DNA from: Amycolatopsis mongoliensis | GTDB taxonomy: Bacteria; Actinomycetota; Actinomycetes; Mycobacteriales; Pseudonocardiaceae | Reading direction: 5' to 3' | Assembly: GCF_030285665.1 (NCBI RefSeq) | Contig: NZ_CP127295.1 | Span: 7,006,001 to 7,070,000, forward strand | Length of the DNA stretch: 64,000 bases | Shown here: positions 41,345-49,356 of the stretch, one piece after another | How the letters are laid out: the number at the start of each line of letters is the position of its first letter | Numbering within the stretch: the first letter of the stretch is position 1 | Program-made: the position numbers and the translations under genes | Notes under the pieces: generated by a model | Told to the model about the DNA's origin: nothing | Database searches by the model: none | Seen by the model: the letters and a program-made list of their open reading frames with translations, nothing else

Positions 41345-42223
41345 TCAGCCCGTCTGCTCGCGGATCCAGTCCGCCACCACGTCGACCCTCGCGATCGTCT
41401 CCGCGCCCGGCTGAGGGCACGGCGGCCCGGTGTTCACGATGGCGATCAGGCGCGCGGTGCGGTCGTTGTCGTCCGAGACGAAGAACGGACCGCCCGAGTC
41501 CTCCGGGCAGGGGCCGTTGTCCACCGTGCGCGTGCCGATCGGCAGGGCTTCCAAGGTCGACTGGGCGATGCCCGAAACCCGGAACCGCCCGCGTTTGAGG
41601 TGGTCGGACGGGCCGAGCACGGTCGCCGAGTGCGAGCCCCAGCCCGCGAACTGCAGCTCCTCGCCGACCGCCGGGCGCGTCGAGGCCAGTTCCACCGGCG
41701 TGATGCCGTCTACCGGCGTGCTGAGCTTCGCGACCGCGAGGTCGTTGACCGGCGACTGCCGGACGTCGACGACCACCGCCGTGTGCCCGCCGGGGTCGCT
41801 GTCCTTGAGCCGCCCGACCGTCACGGTCATCGTGTACGGCGGCCGGCCGCCGATCCGGGCGTCCTTGATGTCGTGGAAGCAGTGCCCGGCCGTGACGACC
41901 CACTGCGGCGCCACCAGCGAGCCGCTGCACGCACCGTCGCGCACGCCGCCGCCCTGGACCGGGATGTCGTCCGACGTCAGTTTCGCGTTGAACGGCAGGA
42001 TCGGGCTCGGCGCAGGCTTCGTCGAATCCGGCGGTGCGGGCGCCGGGTCGCGGCCCAGCGCTGTGGTGTCGGGCAGGCTGTGCCCGCCGAGCGCCGCGGC
42101 CAGCGCGGGCCCGGCCGGTGCGCCGATGGCGGCGTTGGCGAACGCGATACCGGCCCCCACCAGCACCGCGACGGCCACGGCCCGCGCGCGGAAGCGGCGC
42201 CGTCGATCCGAAGTCGTCCTCAC
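41345..42223 (-). CDS. Secreted trypsin-like serine protease (S1 family)
   Basis: A 292-residue exported protease. The signal peptide or anchor is at about 13-35 (ARAVAVAVLVGAGIAFANAA), followed by a Pro-rich linker (about 55-75). The triad is visible: His in VVTAGHCFHD, Asp in SPVNDLAVAKL and Ser in CPEDSGGPFFV. In the last motif Glu replaces the usual Gly before DSGGP. Cysteines flank the His and Ser sites as in S1A enzymes. It is convergent with the phosphatase gene and stands alone. Confidence 0.9.
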   Translation of the reverse strand: MRTTSDRRRRFRARAVAVAVLVGAGIAFANAAIGAPAGPALAAALGGHSLPDTTALGRDPAPAPPDSTKPAPSPILPFNAKLTSDDIPVQGGGVRDGACSGSLVAPQWVVTAGHCFHDIKDARIGGRPPYTMTVTVGRLKDSDPGGHTAVVVDVRQSPVNDLAVAKLSTPVDGITPVELASTRPAVGEELQFAGWGSHSATVLGPSDHLKRGRFRVSGIAQSTLEALPIGTRTVDNGPCPEDSGGPFFVSDDNDRTARLIAIVNTGPPCPQPGAETIARVDVVADWIREQTG

Positions 42224-42265
42224 ACTCTTAATGCACGGATGAGAGCCCGGTTTGGTTGTGCGTGA

Positions 42266-42904
42266 TCATCGACTCGGACGGCGTTCGCGAGGCGCCTTGG
42301 CCGTCGCGATCGCCGGCCACAGCACCGAAACGACCGCTTCGGGGATTTCGTCCCGGCTTTCGCCCCGGTAGAAGGCGGCGAAGTAGCTGCCGAAGCACAT
42401 CGTCGCGATGGTGTGCCGGTCGATGCCGTCCCGCACCGCACCGCTTTCCTGCAGCCGGGCCAGCACGTTCTCGACCAGCGTGACCCGCGGTTCGACGGCG
42501 TGCTCGCGCAGGATCCCGAGCAGCTCCGGCGTGCGGATAGCCTCGCCGGCGAAGTTGCCCATGAGGACCATGGCGTCCGGGTTGAAGTAGGCGGGGTCCA
42601 GCCGGCGGACGGCTTCGACGAGCGCCTCCCTCGGCGCCATGCTGCTCAGGTCGACGGCGTAGCTGTCCCGCTGTTTGCGGAAGCCGTAGTCCAGCGCGTC
42701 GACGACCAGCTCGAACTTCGTGCTCCACCGCCGGTAGAGCGTCGGGCGGCTGACCTTCGCGTCGGAGGCGATGTCGCCGATGGTCATGAGCGAGTAGCCG
42801 TCGCGGACGAGGCGGTCCCGGGTGGCCAGGATGATCGCCTCGTCGAGCGCGGCGTCGCGGGGACGGCCGCCGGGACGCGGCCCGGGCTCCTCGGGCGTGG
42901 GCAT
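42266..42904 (-). CDS. TetR-family regulator of the nitrobenzoate-type genes
   Basis: A 212-residue TetR protein. The helix-turn-helix is LMTIGDIASDAKVSRPTLYRRWSTKFELV (about residues 39-67), with an all-helical ligand domain after it. It is divergent from the 4-hydroxylaminobenzoate lyase and nitroreductase genes. An inverted repeat (GTTACA-N9-TGTAAC) lies in the 107-bp gap. It probably represses that pair until an aromatic nitro or hydroxylamino acid binds. Confidence 0.9.
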   Translation of the reverse strand: MPTPEEPGPRPGGRPRDAALDEAIILATRDRLVRDGYSLMTIGDIASDAKVSRPTLYRRWSTKFELVVDALDYGFRKQRDSYAVDLSSMAPREALVEAVRRLDPAYFNPDAMVLMGNFAGEAIRTPELLGILREHAVEPRVTLVENVLARLQESGAVRDGIDRHTIATMCFGSYFAAFYRGESRDEIPEAVVSVLWPAIATAKAPRERRPSR

Positions 42905-42945
42905 GGGACGAGCCTAGCGGATACGTTACGGCCAATCGCTGTTAA

Positions 42946-42966
42946 GTTACAATACTTGACTGTAAC
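42946..42966. promoter_or_regulatory. Probable TetR operator upstream of the PnbB-like gene
   Basis: GTTACA (42946-42951), 9 bp, TGTAAC (42961-42966). A further CGTTAC half site lies at 42924-42929. The element is AT-rich, centred in the divergent gap and 45 bp from the lyase gene start. Confidence 0.55.
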
Positions 42967-43011
42967 GAAACATCGGCCTACCTTCGGACCACCGACCGGA
43001 AGGAGCCCACG

Positions 43012-43521
43012 ATGACCACCGCCCAGCAGCTGATCGACCGGAGCATCCCGTTCCTCGACGCCGTCAAGAACCGGACCGCGGGCGGGGAGCTGGAGTCCTG
43101 GCTCAACGAGCACCACGGCCCCGGCAGCCCGCTCTACGACGACCTCGCGCGCATGATCACCGACGGCGTCCGCGCCGGCTGGGCGGCGAACATCGAGGTG
43201 GACGGCCCGAAGTACCGGCGCAGCCGGATCGCCGACCCCCGGGACGTCCTGAACTACTTCAGCGTCACCGCCGTCTACATGGACAGCGTCGAGCCCTACC
43301 GCGGCCAGTACCACCAGCACCCGTACGGCGAGCTCAACCTCGTGGTGCCGCTCGACCCGGACGCGAAGCTGAGGGGCCCGAACGGCTGGAGCGGCCCGGG
43401 CTGGACCGCGCCGGGCCCGGGCAGCCACCACTACCCGGAGGTCAAGGGCGGCGCGCTGATCGCCCTGTTCTACCTGCCGGCGGGCCGGATCTCCTACGAC
43501 ATCACCCCACCGGCCGAGTGA
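43012..43521 (+). CDS. pnbB: 4-hydroxylaminobenzoate lyase-like protein (PnbB/DUF4863 family)
   Basis: A 169-residue cupin-like protein of the DUF4863/PnbB family. The family converts 4-hydroxylaminobenzoate to protocatechuate with release of ammonia. Recognisable blocks are QQLIDRSIPFLDAVKNRTAGGELESWLNEHHGP, YFSVTAVYMDSVEPYRGQYHQHPYGELNLVVPLD and the C-terminal GALIALFYLPAGRISYD. The His-rich YHQHPYGELN is the likely metal site. The start of the next gene, a nitroreductase, overlaps its stop (GTGA), which matches the second half of the nitrobenzoate reduction pathway. The symbol is given by family and context. Confidence 0.8.
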   Translation: MTTAQQLIDRSIPFLDAVKNRTAGGELESWLNEHHGPGSPLYDDLARMITDGVRAGWAANIEVDGPKYRRSRIADPRDVLNYFSVTAVYMDSVEPYRGQYHQHPYGELNLVVPLDPDAKLRGPNGWSGPGWTAPGPGSHHYPEVKGGALIALFYLPAGRISYDITPPAE

Positions 43522-44213
43522 GCGCCACCGTCGAGGACGCGCTGCTCACCCGCCGCAGCTGCCGCGCGTTCCGGCCGGACCCCGTGCCCCGCGCGGAGCT
43601 CGAGCGGCTGCTGGACCTGGCGTCCCGCGCGGCCAGCAACTCCAACTGCCAGCCGTGGCGGGTGCACGTGCTGACCGGCGCGGCCAAGCGGGCACTGAGC
43701 GCGGACTTGCTGCGCGCGCACGACGAAGGCCGCCGGGCCGCGAGCGAGTTCGGCTACCAGCCCGCCGCCGACGAGTGGCCCGAGCCGTTCCGCTCCCGCC
43801 GTCGCCGCTTCGGCGAAGGGCTCTACCGGGACGCGCTCGGCATCGAGCCCGGCGACACCGCCGGCCGCCTCGCCCACCACCGGCGCAACTACGACTTCTT
43901 CGGCGCGCCGGTCGGCATGGTCCTCACCGTCAGCAGGCTGCCCCTGCGGGGCGCGCTCGTCGACGCCGGCCTGTTCCTGCAGGGGCTCATGCTCGCCGCG
44001 CGCGGAGCCGGGCTGCACACGTGCGCGCAGGCATCGCTGATCGACTACCACCCGGTCCTGCGCCGGCACCTGGGCGTGCCGGCCGACCACGTGGTCGTCT
44101 GCGGGATCGCGCTCGGGTACGCCGACGAAAGTCACCCGCTCGCCGGTCACCGCACGACCCGCGAGCCGGTCCCGGCGTTCGCGACCTTCCACGACCGCCG
44201 GGACCCGGGCTGA
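43518..44213 (+). CDS. pnbA: Nitroreductase (PnbA-like)
   Basis: A 231-residue FMN-dependent nitroreductase. The N-terminal FMN-binding RRSCRAFRPDPVP, RAASNSNCQPWRVHVLTG, the central GLFLQGLMLAARGAGLHTCAQASL, and the C-terminal VVCGIALGYADESHP with the phosphate-binding Gly are all in place. It would reduce an aromatic nitro group to hydroxylamine for the overlapping lyase. The GTG start is coupled to the lyase stop. Together with the TetR gene the set matches the pnb layout for 4-nitrobenzoate. Confidence 0.8.
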   Translation: MSATVEDALLTRRSCRAFRPDPVPRAELERLLDLASRAASNSNCQPWRVHVLTGAAKRALSADLLRAHDEGRRAASEFGYQPAADEWPEPFRSRRRRFGEGLYRDALGIEPGDTAGRLAHHRRNYDFFGAPVGMVLTVSRLPLRGALVDAGLFLQGLMLAARGAGLHTCAQASLIDYHPVLRRHLGVPADHVVVCGIALGYADESHPLAGHRTTREPVPAFATFHDRRDPG

Positions 44214-44214
44214 G

Positions 44215-45090
44215 TCAGGGGCGTTGCCCCGCCTCGTCGACGAAGGTCTTCACGGTCACGGCGGTGTCCTCGGTACCGAGGAACTGGTGGGTCTCGGCAT
44301 CGAAGACCATGACGACCCCCCGGAATTCGGGCGGGTCGGCGGGGTTCCTCCACGTGATGCCGACCCCCGGGCGGCCCGCGGCGTCGGTGACGTGGTCCAG
44401 TGCCCTCAGCCCGGGCGCCTTCGCCGCCGCCTGGTAGAGAGCGGCGTAGGAGGCGGGGGTGAGAGCCCGCTCGTCGGCGAGGGTCAGCACGTTCTTGCCC
44501 ATCGAGTTGATGCTCTCCTTGCCGCCGGGGAGGGTGCGCAGGTAGGCCAGCATCGCGTCGGCGGTCGTCGGCAGGTCCGCGCGGTAGGCGGGGGTGGGCC
44601 GGCAGTCCTCCAGGGTGCCCTTCTTCTTCCGGTCGTACGGGCCGGAATACGGGGCCTTGCCGTCGTGGCAGGCGGGCAGCTTGGTGTCCTTGCCCAGGAG
44701 GCCGTCGCGGGTGCCGTCGACCGACAGCCAGATCTCGCGGGTGGAGTGGTCGACGTGCTCCGTCTTCACGTAGAGGAACTGGTCCGGGCGCGGCGGCGTG
44801 GCCGGTTCCCGCAGCGCCGCGCTCGCCGCCTCGGTCAGCACCTTGACCGGGTCGGCGTGCGCGACGCCGGCGCCGATGCCCACCCGGTCGGCCGGGGCGA
44901 GTGCGACGACCGCGGTGATCGCCGCGGCCAGGCCGACCGTGACGCCGGCGGCCCAGAACCAGCGGCGGGACCGGTGCGGTCGTTCGCCGCGGGCCGCGGC
45001 CAGCAGCCGCTCCCGCGCGGGGGTGAGCTGCTCCGCCGGCGCGAAGCCGACAGCCTGCGCGCGCTCGCGGATCAGGTCGAGGTCATCCAT
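44215..45090 (-). CDS. CU044_5270-type membrane-anchored protein, probable anti-sigma partner
   Basis: A 291-residue protein. A cytosolic N-terminal part (about 1-42), one transmembrane helix (WFWAAGVTVGLAAAITAVVALA) and an extracytoplasmic domain carry the CU044_5270 pattern: QFLYVKTEHVDHSTREIWLSVDGTRDG, then LPTTADAMLAYLRTLPGG and a C-terminal GVVMVFDAETHQFLGTEDTAV. Such proteins accompany ECF sigma factors, and here the sigma gene overlaps its start by 8 bp. An anti-sigma or signal-sensing role is inferred. Confidence 0.85.
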   Translation of the reverse strand: MDDLDLIRERAQAVGFAPAEQLTPARERLLAAARGERPHRSRRWFWAAGVTVGLAAAITAVVALAPADRVGIGAGVAHADPVKVLTEAASAALREPATPPRPDQFLYVKTEHVDHSTREIWLSVDGTRDGLLGKDTKLPACHDGKAPYSGPYDRKKKGTLEDCRPTPAYRADLPTTADAMLAYLRTLPGGKESINSMGKNVLTLADERALTPASYAALYQAAAKAPGLRALDHVTDAAGRPGVGITWRNPADPPEFRGVVMVFDAETHQFLGTEDTAVTVKTFVDEAGQRP

Positions 45091-45673
45091 GGCTGGCGGT
45101 CTCCTTCACGAGGTCGAGGGCGCCGAGTTCGGCGCGGACGCGGCCGCGGGCCCGGTTGAGCCGCGACTTGACGGTGCCGACGGGGATGGCGAGGGCTTCG
45201 GCCACCTCCTGGTAGCCGAGCCCTTCCGCGGCGACGAGCAGCAGGACGTCCCGCTCCCGCGGGCGCAGCTTGGCCAGCGCCCGGTCGAGGTCGGCGCCGA
45301 GGGCCTGGGCGGTGACCTGCTCGGCGACGCGGTCGGCGTGCCCGTCGTCGACCGCGGGCGGCCCAACCGCTTGGCGGAGCTTCAGTTCGCGCGCCTCGGC
45401 CCGCCACTGCCGCGAGACGAGGTTCGTGGCGATGCCGTAGAGCCACGGCCGCGCGTCCGGCCGGGCGAGGTCGAACTTCGCCCGCTTGCTGAAGGCGATG
45501 AGGAACGTGTCCGCGAGGACGTCGTCCGCCGCGGTCGGGCCGAGCCGCCGGACGAGGTAGCGGTGGATGTGCCGGGAGTGGCGGTCGAAGATGACCGCGA
45601 ACAGGCTCGGTTCCGCCCGCGAGCGCCCGATCACGCTCGCGTCGTCGTCGGCTTCGGTGTCTTCCGGGGTCAT
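45083..45673 (-). CDS. ECF-family RNA polymerase sigma factor
   Basis: A 196-residue sigma factor. Region 2 is at about 20-85 (FAVIFDRHSRHIHRYLVRRLGPTAADDVLADTFLIAFSKRAKFD, then ARPWLYGIATNLVSRQWR) and region 4 at about 130-185 (LRPRERDVLLLVAAEGLGYQEVAEALAIPVGTVKSRLNRARGRVR). The internal ATG at 45673 is preferred; the longer frame to 45793 overlaps the divergent promoter. Overlap with the CU044_5270 gene indicates co-expression. Confidence 0.9.
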   Translation of the reverse strand: MTPEDTEADDDASVIGRSRAEPSLFAVIFDRHSRHIHRYLVRRLGPTAADDVLADTFLIAFSKRAKFDLARPDARPWLYGIATNLVSRQWRAEARELKLRQAVGPPAVDDGHADRVAEQVTAQALGADLDRALAKLRPRERDVLLLVAAEGLGYQEVAEALAIPVGTVKSRLNRARGRVRAELGALDLVKETASHG

Positions 45674-45791
45674 CGCCCGCCTTTCGCTCCGCGCAGTGTC
45701 ATCCGCTCTTCTCGCGAGGCGGCGGGCAGGTTCCCGGATCACGCGGGTGAAGTGACGCAGGTCACCTTCGAGCGGCGGTACGGTGGTGATC

Positions 45792-46805
45792 ATGCTGCCG
45801 AAGATCGCGCTGGAAGAGGCCTACGAGCACCCCGAGCGCGTCGCCCGGCTGCTGGCCGACGAGGAAGCGCTCGCCGACGCGTCCGACCGCGGCGGGGTCA
45901 CGCCGGAGTTCTACCGGCCGGTGATGGAGAAGCTGCGGGAGTTCGACGACGTCCGGCTCGGCAGCATGGACCGCGCGGGGATCGCGCACACGATCCTGTC
46001 GCTCACCGCGCCCGGCATCCAGAGCATCGTCGACCCGGCGGCGGCGACCGCGGAAGCGCGCCGGCAGAACGACTTCCTCGCCGAGCAGGTCGCCCGGCAC
46101 CCGGACCGGTACTCCGGCTTCGCCGCGGTGGCGTTGCAGGAGCCCGAGAACGCGGCGGCCGAACTGCGCCGCGCGGTCACCGAACTCGGCTTCAAGGGCG
46201 TGCTCGTCAACGGCTACACGAACGTCGGCGACCCCGAGCACGGCAGCTACCTCGACGAGCCGCGCTACCGCGGGTTCTGGGAGACGCTCGCCGAGCTGGA
46301 CGTGCCGCTGTACCTGCACCCGCGGCCGTCGCTGCCGGGCGGGCAGGCCCTCTACGCCGGGCACCCGGAGATGAAGGGCGCGACCTGGGGCTTCGGTACC
46401 GAAACGGCGTCGCACGCCGTGCGGCTGCTGCTGAGCGGGCACTTCGACCGGTTCCCGACGGCGAAGCTGATCCTCGGGCACCTGGGGGAGGCGCTGCCCG
46501 CGCTGCTGTGGCGCACGCAGAACATGTTCCAGGCCAACCCGTTCGACCAGCGGCCGCGCCGGACGCTGCCCGAGTACGTCGCGGACAACATCTGGATCAC
46601 CACCAGCGGCACCTTCTCCGACCACGCGCTGATCAACGCCGTGCTGAGCGTCGGCGCCGACCACATCATGTTCTCCGTGGACTACCCGTACTCCGAGAAC
46701 GCCGGGGCCGCCGAGTGGATCGAGCGCGCGCCGATCAGCGAACTGGACCGCCGCAAGATCGCGCACGGCAACGCCGCCGCGCTGTTCGGGATCGAGCTCG
46801 GCTGA
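45792..46805 (+). CDS. Amidohydrolase_2-family (de)carboxylase, LigW/gamma-resorcylate decarboxylase-like
   Basis: About 337 residues in the ACMSD-type amidohydrolase family. It starts MLPKIALEEAYEHPE, where the family's Glu ligand is present. The second ligand, His in gamma-resorcylate decarboxylase (EExF/EEHF), is replaced, as in 5-carboxyvanillate decarboxylase (LigW). The other ligands are visible: His in YLHPRPSLPG, His in ILGHLGEALP and Asp in FSVDYPYSEN. The predicted reaction is non-oxidative decarboxylation of an aromatic acid, or a related hydrolysis. It lies close to the nitrobenzoate-type genes but is separately transcribed. GTG 45783 is an alternative start. Confidence 0.85.
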   Translation: MLPKIALEEAYEHPERVARLLADEEALADASDRGGVTPEFYRPVMEKLREFDDVRLGSMDRAGIAHTILSLTAPGIQSIVDPAAATAEARRQNDFLAEQVARHPDRYSGFAAVALQEPENAAAELRRAVTELGFKGVLVNGYTNVGDPEHGSYLDEPRYRGFWETLAELDVPLYLHPRPSLPGGQALYAGHPEMKGATWGFGTETASHAVRLLLSGHFDRFPTAKLILGHLGEALPALLWRTQNMFQANPFDQRPRRTLPEYVADNIWITTSGTFSDHALINAVLSVGADHIMFSVDYPYSENAGAAEWIERAPISELDRRKIAHGNAAALFGIELG

Positions 46806-46939
46806 CCCGGCCACCGCCGCACCGGAAGACGTGCAACTGCGCTCACCGTGTGGAACGCGGGCGCGCCCGGGAATAGCTTCGCGAAGATCCGGTTGACCAC
46901 AGACGGACGAGCGCGAGCCCGGACAGCACGGAGCCACCC

Positions 46940-47059
46940 ATGAGATCCCAGATTCCGGACATCCTGTGGACCGACCAGGACCCGGACGGCGGCCGCCCCG
47001 CCGGGCACGGGCGCACCGCCGCCGACGCGGCGGGCATCATCGAAGGAGCCGCGCTGTGA
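46940..47059 (+). CDS. 39-residue micro-ORF coupled to the flavin monooxygenase gene
   Basis: A short frame from ATG 46940 whose TGA overlaps the GTG start of the next gene (GTGA). The product starts MRSQIPDILWTDQDPDGG and ends TAADAAGIIEGAAL. A GGAG lies 6 nt upstream. Nearby inverted repeats (CGGGCGCGCCCG and CTTCGCGAAG at about 46860-46885) sit in the leader. It may be a regulatory leader peptide or a small partner. It is supported only by coupling and RBS. Confidence 0.45.
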   Translation: MRSQIPDILWTDQDPDGGRPAGHGRTAADAAGIIEGAAL

Positions 47060-48345
47060 CCGCAGATTCCCTGCACTTCAACGCCTTCATCTGGCCGAAC
47101 GGCTACCACGAGTCCGCGTGGCGGGTCGTCGACGACGACGTCCGCGGGGTGCTCGGGCTGCCGTACTACGCCGGCATCGCGCGGACCGCCGAGCGCGGCC
47201 TGATGGACTCGATCTTCCTCGCCGACAACATCGCCATCGCCGAGTACCGGGTCACCCACCTGCCGCAGACCCAGTTCGACCCGATCTCGGTGCTGTCGGC
47301 CCTGGCCGCGGTCACCGAGAAGATCGGCCTGATCGGCACGGGCTCGACGACCTACAACAAGCCGTGGGAGCTGGCCCGCCGGTTCGCCACGCTGGACCAC
47401 CTCAGCGGCGGCCGGGCCGGCTGGAACATCGTCACCACCATCACCCCGCTGGCCGCGGCGAACTTCGGCGAGAAGGCCCACCCGGACCACGCCGACCGGT
47501 ACGAGCGCGCGCACGAGTTCGTCGACGTCGTCACCCGGGCGTGGGACAGCTGGGACGACGACGCGATCGTCGGCGACCGCGAGAACGGCGTCTGGGCCGA
47601 CCGCGCCAAGCTGCACGCCCCGCGCTTCCACGGCCGGTTCTACGACGTCGAAGGTGTGCTGCCGTTCCCGCGGTCGCCGCAGGGGCGCCCGGTGCTCGTC
47701 CAGGCGGGACAGTCGGCCGCCGGGATCGGGCTCGCCGCCCGGTACGCGGAGCTGGTGTTCTCCGGCCCGCCGTCGCTGGCAGCCGCGGTGAAGTTCCGCG
47801 CCGAGCTGGACGCCCAAGTGGTCGCGGCGGGGCGGGACCCGAAGGGCGTGCGCGTGCTGCCCGCGCTGATGGTGACCCTCGGCGGTACCGAGGCCGAGGC
47901 GAAGGCCCGGGCGGAGCGGCTGGAAGAGCTGGCCAGCCCGGAGTTCCGCTGGCAGAACGCGTTGTACACCGCCGGCCTCGACCCGGACGCGTTCGACCCG
48001 GACGCCCCGCTGCCCGCCGAGCTGCGGGCGGAGGGCGGATCGAGCCGTCTTCAGCAGCTGGCCGCGGCGGCGCGGGAGCGTCCCGAGGCCCCGCTGCGCG
48101 AGATCGCAGCGGCGATCACCGGGGGAGCGGGGCAGGTCCACTTCGTCGGCACGCCGGAGCAGTTCGCCGACCACGTGCTCACCTGGCAGGACGCCGGCGC
48201 CGTCGACGGGTTCACCATCATGGGCTCGACGCTGCCCTACGAGCTGGCCGCGTTCGTCGACCACGTCGTGCCGATCCTGCAGCGCAAGGGCCGGTACCGG
48301 ACCGAGTACACCGGCTCGACGCTGCGTGAACACCTCGCCCCGTGA
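47056..48345 (+). CDS. FMNH2-dependent LLM monooxygenase (NtaA/SnaA/DszA type)
   Basis: A 429-residue flavin monooxygenase of the two-component NtaA/SnaA/DszA branch. It has LHFNAFIWPNGYHESAWRV at the N-terminus, GLMDSIFLADN, the FMN-contact LIGTGSTTYNKPWELARRFATLDHLSGGRAGWNIVTT, RGRPVLVQAGQSAAGIGLAARYAELVF and the C-terminal GTPEQFADHVLTWQDAGAVDGFTI. Enzymes of this branch oxidise sulfonates, nitrilotriacetate or sulfur heterocycles and need a separate flavin reductase, which is not encoded here. Confidence 0.9.
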   Translation: MTADSLHFNAFIWPNGYHESAWRVVDDDVRGVLGLPYYAGIARTAERGLMDSIFLADNIAIAEYRVTHLPQTQFDPISVLSALAAVTEKIGLIGTGSTTYNKPWELARRFATLDHLSGGRAGWNIVTTITPLAAANFGEKAHPDHADRYERAHEFVDVVTRAWDSWDDDAIVGDRENGVWADRAKLHAPRFHGRFYDVEGVLPFPRSPQGRPVLVQAGQSAAGIGLAARYAELVFSGPPSLAAAVKFRAELDAQVVAAGRDPKGVRVLPALMVTLGGTEAEAKARAERLEELASPEFRWQNALYTAGLDPDAFDPDAPLPAELRAEGGSSRLQQLAAAARERPEAPLREIAAAITGGAGQVHFVGTPEQFADHVLTWQDAGAVDGFTIMGSTLPYELAAFVDHVVPILQRKGRYRTEYTGSTLREHLAP

Positions 48346-48421
48346 GTCCCAGTATGTGGTTTCTGTCGGTGGGGCTGGTTAGGGTCCTGCTCGTCCGATC
48401 TTGACGACAGGAGTGTGGGAC

Positions 48422-49339
48422 GTGGGCTGGACCCGGAACATCCGAGTGGCCGCGCTGGTGGCGGTGGCCGCTCTGGGCCTGACAGCGTGCGGCGGCGGGG
48501 ACGACAAGCCCGCCGCGGCGGGCAAGGGCGGGGCGCCGATCGTCGTCGCGTCCTTCAACTTCACCGACAGCCAGATCCTCGCCGAGATCTACGCGCAGGC
48601 GCTGGAAGCCAAGGGCTACCCGGTGACGCGGAAGCTGAACCTGGGCTCGCGGGAGCTGATCTACCCGTCGCTGAAGTCCGGTGAGCTGCAGTTCATCCCG
48701 GAGTACCAGGGCTCGGCGATCGCCGCCGGGTTCGGCGCGGACCCGGTGAAGGACGCCAAGGGCGAACACGAGCAGCTGGCCAAGCTGCTCGAGCCCAGCG
48801 GCGTCTCGCTGCTGGACTACGCGGCGGCGGAAGACAAGAACACCTACATCGTGAAGGCCGACCTGGCGAAGTCGAAGGGCCTCGCGACCATCGGCGACCT
48901 GAAGAAGCTCGACAAGGTCGTCCTGGCCGGTGGCCCGGAGTGCGAGAAGCGGCTGACCTGCTTCAAGGGCTTCACGGACGTCTACAAGCTGACGAACGCG
49001 ACGTTCCAGACCGTCCAGGAGCTCGGCCCGCGGGTGCAGCAGCTCGACTCCGGGGCCGTCACGGTGATCCCGGTCGACTCGGTGAGCCCGCTGGCCGGCG
49101 ACTCGAAGTACGTCGCACTGAAGGACGACCTGGCCATGGTGCCGACCGAGAACGTGGTCCCGGCGGTGACCAAGAAGGTCCTCGACGAGCGCGGAGCGGA
49201 CTTCGCGGCCGCGGTCAACGCGGTGAGCGCGAAGCTCACCACGGAGGGGATGCGCGACCTGAACAAGCGCGTCGACTCCGACGGCGAGAAGGCCGCGGAC
49301 GTGGCGAAGGACTGGCTGTCGCAGCAGGGCCTCGGCTGA
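48422..49339 (+). CDS. Glycine betaine/choline-type ABC transporter substrate-binding lipoprotein
   Basis: A 305-residue lipoprotein. The GTG at 48422 follows CAGGAG by 8 nt. A signal peptide with the lipobox LTAC (ALVAVAALGLTAC, lipidated Cys about 22) leads to an OpuAC-type domain (about 38-300, from IVVASFNFTDSQILAEIYAQALEAKGYPV through LKSGELQFIPEYQGSAIA to EKAADVAKDWLSQQGL). It would bind an osmolyte or choline-like ligand outside the membrane. No permease or ATPase gene is adjacent, so the rest of the transporter lies elsewhere. Confidence 0.87.
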   Translation: MGWTRNIRVAALVAVAALGLTACGGGDDKPAAAGKGGAPIVVASFNFTDSQILAEIYAQALEAKGYPVTRKLNLGSRELIYPSLKSGELQFIPEYQGSAIAAGFGADPVKDAKGEHEQLAKLLEPSGVSLLDYAAAEDKNTYIVKADLAKSKGLATIGDLKKLDKVVLAGGPECEKRLTCFKGFTDVYKLTNATFQTVQELGPRVQQLDSGAVTVIPVDSVSPLAGDSKYVALKDDLAMVPTENVVPAVTKKVLDERGADFAAAVNAVSAKLTTEGMRDLNKRVDSDGEKAADVAKDWLSQQGLG

Positions 49340-49356
49340 GCCGGGCGGCCTCAGCC
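49334..49356. terminator. Hairpin between convergent lipoprotein and SDR genes
   Basis: GGCTGAG (49334-49340) pairs with CTCAGCC (49350-49356) around a 9-nt loop. It covers both stop codons of the convergent pair. Confidence 0.4.
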
